From Sesamum alatum (lineage: Eukaryota > Streptophyta > Magnoliopsida > Lamiales > Pedaliaceae): a DNA stretch of 64,000 bases. This document shows positions 1 through 10,293 of this stretch, in pieces (positions within the stretch are counted from its first letter, which is position 1; each line of letters begins with the position of its first letter). Position numbers and translations under genes: made by a program. The DNA is taken from positions 14,448,645-14,512,644 of the forward strand of contig JACGWO010000006.1 of assembly GCA_034509735.1 (NCBI GenBank), in the 5' to 3' direction. The notes under the pieces were generated by a model that was not told where the DNA came from, did not search any database, and saw only the letters and a list, made by a program, of their open reading frames with translations.

Positions 1-837
1 CCGGTTCCAACAGTACGAATTGATTCTTGGACTTGAAGGATTAGTGAGATTACCTACACACCGTGCCTGTATCTTAGGTATGGCGAAAGGCTGCTAAGTC
101 GAGTAACTCCGTAGTCATAAGCCCTATCTAGTGCAGTCAAGATTTGTAGCGTGACAGTAGATTCTAAGAGAGGATCCATCTCCTGTCAGAAGGCTGACGG
201 TAATATCTCACTTTACTCTGAGACTCGTCCTTGATAAATCTGTGGCCACAGTAACTGAACAAATGGATAGGACCCCTGTGAGGTTTAGTATGGAGGAGGC
301 AAGGCTTAGGTTAAGAATGGGTACCTACAATTCCATGCCCTAGACTCTAAGTAGTGAGAATGTAGGTGGAAGGATAAACATACTAAAGATCCTAAATGTT
401 CATACCATAAACATTCACCTAGTCTCTAGTGCCATGGACCGTTGCTAGACGGCCACCCATGGTGACCGACGAATTCCTGTCATAAGATGGTTGGGAATTC
501 GACCAAGTCTAGCTGAGGGTGAACCTAAAGAGTCACACATAATCCGCACGCATCAAAGGTATTTAATTTGGAATTAATTTATAGAGGTTGAACGATTAAA
601 TTAGATTTAATCGGTTCCCTTTTCTTTCTTGGGATGTTGATTCCTTTAATTGGATTAAGAGGAATTAACTAATAAATAAATTAGGTTTATTGGAATAAAT
701 TAAGTGGGCTTGAAATAAATATTATTATTTATTTTATTTATTTAAAGGCCCCATGGATTATTTAAATAGGATTTAAATATTCCATAATTAAATGGATGGA
801 TGAGATTAAAGAGGAAAGATCAATGGCATAGATTGAT

Positions 838-894
838 TTGACTAATCTAAGCGTAGTTTGAGTAGGACTTTGACTAGGTCAAAATCCTAGTCAA
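838..894 (+). promoter_or_regulatory. W-box cluster upstream of LTR TATA box
   Basis: Hexamers matching the WRKY-factor W-box core (TTGACY, either strand) lie at 838-843, 870-875, 877-882 and 889-894. They are 50-105 bp before the TATA box of this LTR. The same arrangement recurs in the other B and C LTRs. WRKY control is inference from the motif alone. Confidence 0.5.
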
Positions 895-941
895 ACCAAG
901 CTTCTAAAGTTGGAGTTTGAAGAGGAATAGGATTCCCCTTC

Positions 942-949
942 TATAAATA
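942..949 (+). promoter_or_regulatory. LTR TATA box
   Basis: TATAAATA in the context cttcTATAAATActcc, roughly 570 bp before the LTR end. The same motif is found at the equivalent place in other B and C LTRs (35477-35484, 51088-51095, 58949-58956, all minus strand). It probably sets the start of the retrotransposon transcript. Confidence 0.6.
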
Positions 950-1516
950 CTCCTAGGTCAAGACTTTAGAAAGATGATGATGATGAAGAAACACACATAC
1001 ACACACACTACTCGGCTCTCTCTTTACTCCTCCACCACCTCTTTCCCAAGAAAAGATTTTGGTTCTTTGTTCATACAAGTGAACCTTAAGGAGGATTGAT
1101 CGCGTTAATTCATAACGTTTGGTCGATCCGTCCTCTCTAAATACATACACTTGATTTTTCGCTAGCACGAGGATCAGGATACGCAGGCGGATTGCGTATG
1201 CGATTTAGAGGGTCTCTCGTTCGAGATCTTGGTGCAAAACGGGGAACGACGCGAGTAGCGTTTTGAAGACAAAACTACAACGGGGTAGGTTCTTCTGTTT
1301 GGAGTCTTCGACATTTAGACCCTGTGGCCTCCATGATTTTCATGTTTTATTTAGTCATGAGATACACCAAATGCCCGGAAGGTTCAAGGGCACACCCCTT
1401 GAACGTGTTGTTTACATTTATGTATGAGCAGGTTTTAAATTCACAATTTATTTTATATTGCGCTTCCGCATTCGCGCTCCTCCCGGGATGATCCACACGC
1501 CTTCCCTAGGCTTTTA

Positions 1517-2688
1517 GGGTACGAGCCCAAGTCTAGTTGGGGGTGAACCTAAAGGGTCAGACACAAATCACTGAGGAGGTGAAGGAATTGACTTGGGGTT
1601 AATCTCAGAAGGTGATAAATAATTGGATTATTTATGTGATAGTCCATCGGGTTGGACGAGCCGATACTGTATCGGGCCCTTCATTAATTAACAGATGAGA
1701 TTTATTAATTAAGTAGAGATTAAGGGATTTGATCATCTAATTGTATTAAAAGATCCATGGGCATTATTTGATTGGACCTTGAATTAAATTAGATTCAATT
1801 CTTGGGCTTTTTGTAATTGGATTATAATAAAACCCGATCCATGAAATCTTGGCCCAAGAGAGATATTAATTCCAGATTTAGAATCAAGAAAAGTTGGACT
1901 TCTCCCAAAATGGATGGCCTTGATTGATGTAGTTGACTTGTTCTTTTTGCAAACGAACAAATCAATTCCAATCAAGCCTCCTTTACTTGGTATGATTTAA
2001 TCATACCTTGTAAAGTGGAAGGCTTGATTAACGATTAATGGGGATTAATTGGAATGTATCTAGACACATTTCAATAATCATATTAATGATGTATATATAT
2101 GAATATATACAATCATCAACTAGAGGATTAATCATTATTCATCTTTTCTAGGAAAAAGAAGAGAACTCTCATATCTCTCTCTGTCTCATTTTCGGCCCCT
2201 CTCTTGCTCTCCATCCCTCACATTTTGTTGCTTTGATATATGATCAATTGAAGACAAAGCTAGATTAAGAAGGATACACTAATACGATAGTGTAATCCTT
2301 GTCTTGATCTCATCTTCTTAGCTTAGTTTTTCTCTAGCAAGAAAAACGTGACTTCTCCCGGCGTGATGTGGACTAAGTTAGAGGATGCATACGTTTGAAT
2401 CTTGGTGAACGTTTGTCATCCATTCGAGAGGGAACAACGCTAGTAGCGGTGCATAGAAGATAACTACAAAGGTAACCCCGGTTTATTTATATGTAGTTCT
2501 CGTTATGATTGTCTATGTGCCCTATATGATATACTTGCTTTACGTTATCATATTCTACATCAAACGCTCAGTTGAGCACCCAAGGGAACACCCCTTGCAA
2601 CGTTTTATTATGATATGCGTTTTAAATACCATTAATTCTGCATCTCTCGCTTCCGCTCGCGCTCCCGGGCGGATCCGTTTGTCCTTAA
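1517..2688 (+). repeat. 5' LTR (right part) of the old plus-strand family A Copia
   Basis: Collinear with the downstream half of the complete plus-strand A LTR at 10373-12560, from the gagcccaagtctag segment to the GC-rich terminus gctcccgggcggatccg. The LTR ends AA (2687-2688) rather than the canonical CA. It is followed by the spacer ag and a primer binding site, so it is a 5' LTR. It has many differences from the other A LTRs, which fits an old insertion. Confidence 0.75.
1932..2007 (+). other. Two conserved palindromes in the A-type LTR
   Basis: 1932-1966 is an imperfect inverted repeat (TTGACTTGTTC...GAACAAATCAA). 1989-2007 is GGTATGAT-TTA-ATCATACC, a perfect 8-bp inverted repeat with a 3-nt spacer. 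Both recur in every A-type LTR (4746-4821, 11792-11826 and nearby, 20100-20134). Arms differ between copies, but pairing is largely kept. Confidence 0.6.
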
Positions 2689-2690
2689 AG

Positions 2691-2702
2691 TGGTATCAGA
2701 GC
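2691..2702 (+). other. Primer binding site of old A element
   Basis: TGGTATCAGAGC, matching the 3' end complement of plant initiator tRNA-Met used by most plant Copia elements. It lies 2 nt after the LTR end, as in the other A element. Confidence 0.85.
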
Positions 2703-3575
2703 CCAGTTCGATATAAAGGGCCATAAATATATGTGCTTTACATGTGCAATTTGTTTTTACGGCTTTATTTAGCATGCTTATTGTGAAAATGTATGAATTA
2801 ATGCACTTGTTTAAATGTTTAAGTTTGATGGACATCATGCATGTATTTTGTAAATTGAGTTTTGAATTACATATCTCATTTTCAGTCTTTAAATATGCAA
2901 AAACAGGAAATAAAAAAGGTTTTGATGGATGGAAGAGACAGTGGTTGGCTGCCGCCCCTACTGGCCAGTCACTTGCCAGTCGGCGCACAGCCGGGCACGC
3001 GCGGCCAGTAGCTTGCGCGCTACTTGATGGTTCGAGCCTGAAATCAAGTTAAAATATTAGGCTATGATGGACTTCGGTCAAATGGTTTTATCTGTCCAAG
3101 CCTTGCATCCATAGCAATGAGATGAGGAAGCTACCGCTACCCAAATGTGATCTCACGAGTCGTGGCACATTTAAAATAAAGAAAAGCTACATTATTGCTA
3201 TGAACAAAGGATACGCTCGTTGTTTCCCTGTCTCATGAGTCATAGGGGGGACAGTTGAGGTATTATTTGGTTTATGGGTCGGGCCAACACTGAATAGCAT
3301 GATTCGCTTGGAGTCCTCGGGATCATGTGACGAGGTGAGAAAGGTATTAGATACCTCCCACAAGGCTTTTTCCATGTGAATCGTAAAGCGAGGCATGGCA
3401 AATTACGCTTGTGGATCTCAAGCTCACTAGGAAAAGGTTTTCCAAAATCCCACTTGAGAGTGGTGGGCTTTTGTACAAATAGTAGGAGGGGTTAACGACT
3501 AGAGACCAAGTCTTAACTTGAACACATTGCTAAGAATAATCTACTTATATTATGCTTTACATTTTGAATGTAGAA
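2703..3575 (+). other. Untranslated leader of old A element
   Basis: Region between the primer site and gag, with no credible coding capacity. It holds a GC-rich stretch (2940-3032) in an AT-rich context. The palindrome CACGAGTCGTG (3154-3164) and a decayed second copy (3234-3244) follow 80 nt apart. The stretch 3100-3420 is the reverse complement equivalent of the leader at about 17560-17900. Confidence 0.7.
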
Positions 3576-4053
3576 ATGTCTAAGAATGCACTTACCAACA
3601 TTCTTGAGATTAATATATTCGATGGAACCAATTACAATGATTGAATGCGAAATTTGAGGATTGTCCTCGATTTGGAGAATCAGGCTTATATCATGGATAA
3701 GCCATTTCCGCAGACCTTGCCGAAAAGGTCCTCACTAGAAGAACGTTTGACGTTAGAGGAATGGCTAGAGAACAACCGCAAAGTCCGCAGTGTCATACTT
3801 GCTTCCATGACTAATGAGATACAAAAGCAGTATGACAGGCTGGACGATGTCTTTTCGATAATGCTCTCAATGAAACAAGTTTATGCGGTTCCGGACCAGC
3901 ATATTAGATATGCAGAGATGGAGGCATTATTCAGAAGAAAAATGTCTGAAGGATTGTCTGTACAAGAGCATGGGGTTAAGATGCTATCCCTTGTGGAGAA
4001 GCTTAAAGACCTCAAGGCTGATCTTGAAAAAGAGACGTACATTGACATGACCC
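3576..4053 (+). pseudogene. Copia gag fragment (N-terminal part)
   Basis: Begins with ATG at 3576 and the MSKN start shared with the gag genes at 10208 and 17408. The expected Trp in the NYxDW motif near residue 23 is a stop codon. Reading resumes as NLRIVLDLENQAYIMDK and continues through the helical gag core (EERLTLEEW, KQYDRLDDV, VKMLSLVEKL). Homology stops abruptly at 4053, where a minus-strand LTR begins. Beyond this point the codons belong to the LTR. The rest of gag and all of pol are missing from the element: the next sequence of its own is LTR at 21587. Confidence 0.85.
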
Positions 4054-6280
4054 TGAAGGACAAGCGGATCCGCCCGGGAGCGCGAGCGGAAGCGAGAAAG
4101 CGAGAAAAGTGCGTAAATTTAAATCAAATTCAAAATAGGCGAATCCCAATGGGTGTACCCTTGGGTGCTCAACCGGGCGTTCGATGTAGGATGTGTAAAT
4201 ATTGAAAACATATATTTAAACACATAGGGCATAGATATATAAATGAAATCAATCAAAGCGTAATAAACCGTTACCTTTGATTACTTAGCGTATGCTCCCG
4301 GCTACTTGCGTTGTTCCTTCTCCGGAATCCTCACAAAATCGAAACTTATGGATTCTCCGAAGGTGATCCACACCACACCAGAAGAAACACACGTTCTTCT
4401 TGCTAGAAAAGAACGGGTTTAGGAAGGAATCGGTTTAAGAGAAGAACACTATGAATTACTGTTCTCTTAAACTTACTTTGTTCTTCTTCTTGATTCAAAA
4501 TCAAGTGAAGAACACAAGTGTAAGAGAGGGAGAGAGCACGAAAATTGAGAGAGAGGAGAGGATTTTTGTCTTCTCTTTTTCCTAGAAAAAGATGAATAAT
4601 GAATCACTTATGCTTGGTGTTGTATATTCTAATATATATACATAATTAATGTGATTATTGGAATGTGTCTAGGTTCATCCAAGGATGTCTAGATTCATTC
4701 CAATCAATCACCATCAATTCTTCAATCAAGCCTACCAAAATTTATGGTATGATCAAATCATACCAAAAGGGAAGAGCTTGATTGGAGTTGATTTGTCTCT
4801 TTCCAAAAGAGACAAGTCAACATACCACCTAGCATGCAACATAGCTAATTTTGCTTCCTCCAAGGGAGCATGTCGGCCATGTTTAATTAAGGGAAGAAGT
4901 CCAACTTCTTCCTATTCCAAATTAGGAATTATTTCTCCTCTCGTGTATAATTTAACGGACCGGATTTTATCGTAATCCAATTACGACGAACCCAATATTA
5001 AATCCAATTTAATGTCCACTTAAATTATTCCCGTTGATCTTTTAATCCAATTAAAAGATCCAACGTCTCAACATCTCAACTTTCCATATTTAATCGAAAA
5101 TCCAATTTACCGATTAAATGAAAGCTCGATACAATATCGGCCCGTCCATCTAATAGACTTTCCCTTAAGTAATCCAATTACTTATTTTATCCTTCGAGAT
5201 TGACTCCAAGTCGATCTCTCAACCTCCTCGGTGATTTGTGTGTGACCCTTTAGGTTCACCCTCAGCTAGACTTGGGCCCGTGTCCCACAAGGGCCCGTTA
5301 CCATGGTGGCCGTCTAGCAACGGTCCATGGCACTAGAGACTAGGTGAATTGGCGTGAACATTTAGGCGCCGATTCCGTACGGGTACGATCCTTCCGTCTA
5401 CTGTCTCCCGGCCTTAGTCTAGAGTATGGAATTGGGTGTCGATTCCCATCCTCGATTAGGCATCTATGCTTAATACTCGAGACCACGTATGCTTCATTGC
5501 GTCGACACAGGAAGCCATTCCCTGTTCGACCAACCACTGTGGCCACAGCTTCAAACAGCATGAACGTGTCTCCGAGTGCATAGGAGATACCTCTGTCACA
5601 TACTGACAGGGGACGGATCCTCTTCTTGGAATCCACCGTCCTCGCTACACATTCCAACTGCACTGGACAAGGCTTATGATAATCATCTAAGAGAATGATT
5701 ACCTCTCGTCAGATCCAAGATACAGCCGTCCTGTGCACGCGACTGCCATGATTCCTCAAGTCTGAGGATTACTCCCGTACTATTGGAACCGGGGAAAACC
5801 AATCATACCGACCAAGCCTCCAAGGCTTCCATATGATGATCCCCGCGAGTCAGTCCAGTCGGCTCGACCCCAGTCGACCAACCCATCAAGATTGTGTAGG
5901 CGTCCCACGCCTGTCGCCGATGAAACACGGCACTCATCCAATGAACACGACTCTTGATGCAAGTCTCAATAGGACTCTCGATGCCCTGTCTCGAGGTCCT
6001 CGACTTGGAATGTTTCAGACCCAACTCTTAATCAGTTGGTTTCATGACCACCATCCAATGCGTGGCCCAACTGCATGAGTTGTTATCCATGGTCTGTGGG
6101 CTTTGTTGCGATATAAGTTAAACACCGTTTTAACAAATGTAAGATGAGCGCAACAAAGAAGGTACCATCGGTGACGAACACTCATCTTATTCATCACATA
6201 ATAATATTACATTCACATCAAGTTGTCGGATAGGTTACAAATTGCCAAACCTATTGGCTTTTTGGTCACCTATTCCAACA
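4054..6280 (-). repeat. 3' LTR of Copia array (family A, 2227 bp)
   Basis: On the minus strand it runs from TGTTGGAATAGGTGACC (at 6280) to ...GTCCTTCA (at 4054), with TG...CA ends. It follows the polypurine tract AAGTGGGAGAT. It holds the conserved CCATGG block (about 5298-5345) and the two palindromes at 4746-4764 and 4787-4821. Length agrees with the other A LTRs (2222 and 2188 bp). Confidence 0.9.
4746..4821. other. Paired palindromes in family A LTR
   Basis: 4746-4764 is GGTATGAT-CAA-ATCATACC, a perfect inverted repeat. 4787-4821 is a 35-nt inverted repeat with arms TTGATTTGTCTCTTT and AAAAGAGACAAGTCAA around a 2-nt centre. In the LTR at 20100-20134 the arm pair TGTCTC/GAGACA reads TATCTC/GAGATA, so a base pair changed on both sides. 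Confidence 0.6.
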
Positions 6281-6291
6281 ATCTCCCACTT
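6281..6291 (-). other. Polypurine tract, first internal region
   Basis: Minus strand AAGTGGGAGAT directly precedes the 3' LTR start TGTTGG. Identical tracts sit at 13540-13550 and beside the C element LTR at 52853. Confidence 0.85.
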
Positions 6292-6299
6292 GACCTAAA

Positions 6300-6846
6300 A
6301 CCAATCATCTATTGACCTCGAACCTCTTATTCAGATGGTGAGTATGGGCAACTTGCGACATGGGCTTAGCAAGTGAATCTGCTATATTTTCTGGGGAGCT
6401 GACTCGGTCCAACCGAACGTCACTCCTGCTATCCATCTCTCTAAGAGATGGTAGCGTCTAAGAATATGCTTGGATCGTGATGAGATCTCGGTTCCTTTGC
6501 TAGCGCTATCGCCCCGTTGTTATCATAAAAGATAATTACAGGCTTAGCAATGCTAGGTACTACATCCAACCCTTGGATGTAGCTCATCAACCAATCCACT
6601 CCTTAGCAGCTTCCAAAGCCGATATGTATTCAAAACTCTATGGTAGTCCGCCGTGGTAGCCTGCTTGGAACCCTTCCAAGTAACCACACCAGCAGTTAGT
6701 CTAAATACAAAACCAAACTGAGACTTGGCATCATCGTCATCCGACTGGAAGCTATTGTCGCTATAGCCTTCCAGTATCAACTCTCCACCGCCGTAGATCA
6801 AGAACATGATCTTAGTCCTTTTTCAGGTACTGAAGGATAGTCTTGA
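6300..6846 (-). pseudogene. Copia RNase H, decayed (first copy)
   Basis: End of the pol polyprotein. A readable piece at 6553-6807 has the Copia RNase H pattern: ILEGYSDNSFQSDDDDAKS, then FGFVFRLTAGVVTWKGSKQATTA, where the family normally has a GYVF...A(I/V)SWKS(R/K)KQ pattern. Frame breaks separate it from the RT part upstream and from the last segment (about 6300-6550), where codons for the H-xx-R and the ENxADxxTKP-like end can be traced. A functional RNase H is not possible here. Confidence 0.7.
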
Positions 6847-8418
6847 CTACACTCCAGTGTGCCTCCCGGCAAACAACTGATATCGGCTAGTTACGCTCAA
6901 ATCGAAAGCCACATCAGGTCTAGTGCACTGAACAGCATACTGTATGCTGCCTACGGCTGAAGCATAGGGGATGTCCAACATCCTTTTAAGCTCCTCATCA
7001 GTCTTAGGAGACTGCTTCTTGGATAACTTAATTCCATACCTCATAGGAAGGAATGCTCGTTTTGAGTTCTCCATCTTGAATCTCTTCAAGACTTTCTCAA
7101 TATACAAGGACTGGGCCATTCCTAACATCCTTCTAGATCTATCCCTGTAGATCTTGATGCCAAGGATGTAGGATGCCTCGCCCATATCCTTCATGGAGAA
7201 TTGCGTTGACAACCAAGCTTTAGTGGTCCCCAACATCTTAGCGTCATTCCCAATGAGCAAGATATCATCCACGTAAAGCACCAGAAAACGCAACTGAGCT
7301 CCCACTGATCTTCTTGTATACACAAGGATCGGACTTGTTCTTGGTGAAATCATATCCCCGTATGACTTCATCAAAACGTATGTTCCAGCTTCGGGAAGCT
7401 TGTTTGAGGCCATAGATGGACCTTTGGAGACGGCAGACCTTCTGCTCTTCTCCAACAGTGTGAAACCTTCCGGCTGATCCATATAGATCTCTTCCTCTAC
7501 GAAACCGTTGAGGAAGGCCGTTTTCACGTCCATCTGCCATATTTCATAGTCATACCATGCTGCTACAGCAAGCAGTATCCGAATGGACTTGGCCATTGCT
7601 ACGGACGAGTAGGTTTCCTCAAAATCGACCCCGGGTCGTTGAGTGTAACCTTTCGCCACAAGCCTGGCTTTGAAGGATGTAACCTCCCGGTCAGCTCCAA
7701 GCTTACGTTTGTAGACCCATTTACACCCTACGGGTTTAATCCCTTTGGGTGGATCTACTAGGGTCCAAACCTTGTTTGTACCCATCGAGTCCATCTCGGA
7801 TTTCATGGCCTCAAGCCACTTGTCCGAATCGATGTCCGACATCGCTTCTCCGTATGTCTTTGGATCATTATCCAACTGACCGGTCAGGCCTAGAAATCCA
7901 TACCTATCAGGTGCATGGGATACTCTGGCCGACCTACGGAGGATTGGAACAATATCAGTGGGAACTACTGGCTCAGATGTCACTGCCGCCTCATGGGGTA
8001 CCTCACTTGATTCCTCAAGGAGTACCTCATCGCGTCGACTATCCGATGGGAAACCTTTTTCCAAGAACACTGCGTTTCGCGAGACAAAAACCTTTTGCTC
8101 AGAGGGATCACAGAAATAATACCCCGCAGTTTCTTTCGGATAGCCGATGAACCTGCATAAACTAGTCCTCGAGTCCAGTTTATCTCCCACTAATCTCTTG
8201 ACATATGCGGGGCAACCCCACACTTTCAAGTATTTGTAGGAGGCAGGCTTGCCATGCCATATCTCATATGGCGTCTGGGATACCTTTTTAGATGGCGCCA
8301 AGTTCAAAACTTTGGCCGCCGTCTCAAGAGCGTATCCCCAGAAGGAAAGGGGTAGTTCGGTAAAACTCATCATGGATCGGACCATGTCCAACAAGGTCCG
8401 ATTCCTCCTTTCAGACAC
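6847..8418 (-). pseudogene. Copia integrase C-terminus plus reverse transcriptase (first copy)
   Basis: A 523-codon open stretch. It begins in the integrase core at the GVSERRNRTLLDM motif, so the catalytic Glu is kept. It continues with the integrase C-terminal region (VWGCPAYVK, RFIGYPKETAGYYF) and the RT domain (KPVGCKWVYKRK, QMDVKTAFLNG, LYVDDILLIGND with the YVDD active site). About 60 codons (roughly 7460-7285) read out of frame. Two opposite frameshifts flank that segment, and the correct frame is visible in parallel at 7265-7540 (VCRLQRSIYGLKQASRSWN). It also lacks its own start because a nonsense codon precedes it at 8449-8451. Confidence 0.85.
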
Positions 8419-8448
8419 ACCATTAAGCTGCGGTGTTCCAGGAGGGGT

Positions 8449-9408
8449 CTACTGAGAGAGAATCCCATTCTCTTTTAGATAATCAGTAAACTCACCACTC
8501 AAATACTCTCCACCTCGGTCCGACCGAAGGGCTTTGATCTTTCGACCGGTTTGGTTCTCTACTTCAAGTCTGTATTCCTTAAACCATCCAAAGGCTTCAG
8601 ACTTGTACCTCATCAGGTAAACATAACCATACCGTGAGTGATCATCGGAAAAGGTTATGAAGTACGAGTAATAACCTCTAGCCTGAGTATTTAGTGGACT
8701 ACAGAAATCTGTATGGATCAAATCCAACAGACCACTGGCTAGTGTACTTTGTCCAACAAAGGGTTTCTTGGTCATCTTTCCCTTTAGACAGGATTCGCAG
8801 GTCGGTAGGTTGTCCAAATCGTCAATTTCTAGACTCTTTGAGTCCACCAATCTTCTTATCCTATCTTTAGAGATATGACCTAACCTCGTATGCCATATCT
8901 GTGCGTTATTGTCATCATCACGTTTTCGTTTGTGTTCTGCAGTCATAATCAAATTAGACTGTTGAAGTATGTACAGACCGTTGACCAATATACCAAGCAA
9001 ATGAGAAATACCATCTTTGATAATGAAAAAACCGTTTTTATTGATGGTAAATTCATATCCCTCCTTATCAAGGACCGGGATGGAAACAATGTTTTTAATC
9101 ATGCTAGGTACATAGAAACAGTCGTTCAGTACAATTCTAACATGACCACTAATGGCTAACTCTAGTGATCCTACGGCCTCCGCAGCAACGGCCTTGCCAT
9201 CGCCTAGCCTCAGGATCATCTCATCCTTGGTTAGCCTTCTGCTTCTTTGCAGTGCCTGCAAATCATTGCAGATGTGAGCACCACACCTGGTATCCAATAC
9301 CCATGAAGCAGAATTAGTAATCATATTAACTTCAACCACAAACACACCTGGGTTGGAGAGGAGTTGTGGGCACTCCCTCTTCCAATGCCCTTTCCCTTGG
9401 CAATGCAT
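8449..9408 (-). pseudogene. Copia zinc knuckle, protease and integrase N-part (first copy)
   Basis: A 319-codon stretch that starts inside the gag zinc knuckle (CQGKGHWKREC). The protease active site reads LDTRCGAH instead of the usual D(T/S)G. It continues with the integrase HHCC zinc-binding region (WHTRLGHIS...CESCLKGK) and the catalytic core (LIHTDFCSPL, SDDHSRYGYVYL, RSDRGGEY). A Trp-to-stop change after NGILSQ (TAG, 8449-8451) ends it; the second copy has TGG there. Both the Gly-to-Arg protease change and the stop would inactivate the element. Confidence 0.85.
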
Positions 9409-10208
9409 GCAGACATCATTTCCCTACACCGCTGAGAACCATGGACCTTCCCTTTCCCTTTGCTCGGTCCAACCGAAGCAACAGGGACGCCCGGAGTGCG
9501 AGTAGGGGCCACAACCGTCTTCCCTTTGCCCTTCTTCCTCTTCCAGCGTCCGGCCCTCTTGCCATTCGCCTTGGAGGTCGAAGCCTCTCCTATCAATACC
9601 GCCGGCGCCGACTTGTGGGTCGTTGCCTCGTATTGGACCAGCATGTTGATCAACTCATGAATAGACTTCTCAAGTCCGTTCATGTTGTAGTTTACAACAA
9701 ACGGGTCATAGGATGGAGGAAGCGACTGGAGGATCACGTCAATGTACATGTCATTATTAAGCCCAGCTTTAAGGTCCTCGAGTTTTTCCACTAGGGAGAG
9801 CATCTTGACCCCATGACTTTGTACAGACACTCCTTCAGCAAGCTTGGTGCCAAAGAATGCTTTTGTGGCGGCATATCTAATATGCCTATCCGGAACCGCA
9901 TAAACCTCGTTCATGCGGAGCATTATGGTGGAGACGTTGTCCAGCCTCTCATACTGTTTCTGGATGTCGTTAGACATCGAAGCCAGTACGATACTGCGTA
10001 CTTTCCGATTGTCCTCATGCCACTTCTCGAACGTTAAACGTTCTTCAGGCGTGGACCCCTCCGGTAAGTCGCTCGGTGGCGGCTCGTCCAAGATGTAGCC
10101 TTGGTTCTCGAAACCGAGGACAATCCTCAGGTTTCTCAGCCAGTCCGAGTAGTTCGTTCCATTGAATTTGTTAGTCTCAAGAATCATGGTTAACGGGTTC
10201 TTAGACAT
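9321..10208 (-). pseudogene. Copia gag (first copy), frameshifted
   Basis: 295 codons beginning MSKNPLTMILETNKFNG, a start shared by all A gag genes. The first 260 residues form the capsid-like gag core (NYSDWLRNLRIVLGFENQG, KQYERLDNV, VKMLSLVEKLEDLKAGLN, LQSLPPSYDPFVVNYNM). A Lys/Arg-rich nucleic-acid-binding segment follows (GRWKRKKGKGKT). A frameshift near 9420 puts the last 30 or so residues out of frame, so the zinc knuckle is read in the next entry's frame. Upstream only 85 bp of leader survive before a deletion junction. Confidence 0.85.
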
Positions 10209-10293
10209 ATCTACATTAATGAAAATGTAAAGCAGAAATTAGCAGATGATGGTAATATTATTGTTCAAGTTGAACAATTGGTCTTTTAGTCTT
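10209..10293 (-). other. Shortened leader and deletion junction
   Basis: Sequence from the gag ATG to about 10290 matches the leader of the second copy (17409-17490). It then switches to LTR interior (ctcggtgatttgtgtgtgaccc). The join shares the trinucleotide ctt between the two sources. About 1.85 kb of leader, the primer site and over half of the LTR are missing. Confidence 0.75.

Larger units (their letters stand above)
1..1516 (+). repeat. Family B Copia LTR, 3' three quarters
   Basis: This stretch is the reverse-complement counterpart of the complete LTR at 34897-36899. Shared landmarks are the first bases (ccggttccaacagta), the conserved block with two CCATGG sites (about 425-480), the TATA box and the GC-rich end with gatccacacgcct. 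About 470 bp of the LTR start lie outside the window. It ends TA instead of the usual CA at 1516. The next five bases (gggta) align with the family A LTR sequence at the insertion point, so it looks inserted into the family A LTR. Whether it is a solo LTR or the end of a whole element cannot be told from here. Confidence 0.75.

Noticed and set aside
5340..6078. ORFs of 60-110 codons repeated in every LTR (e.g. 5340-5663, 10990-11313, 20640-20972)
   Set aside because: They recur because the LTRs are copies. Frames are not preserved better than the DNA and there is no start context or domain, so they are treated as chance.
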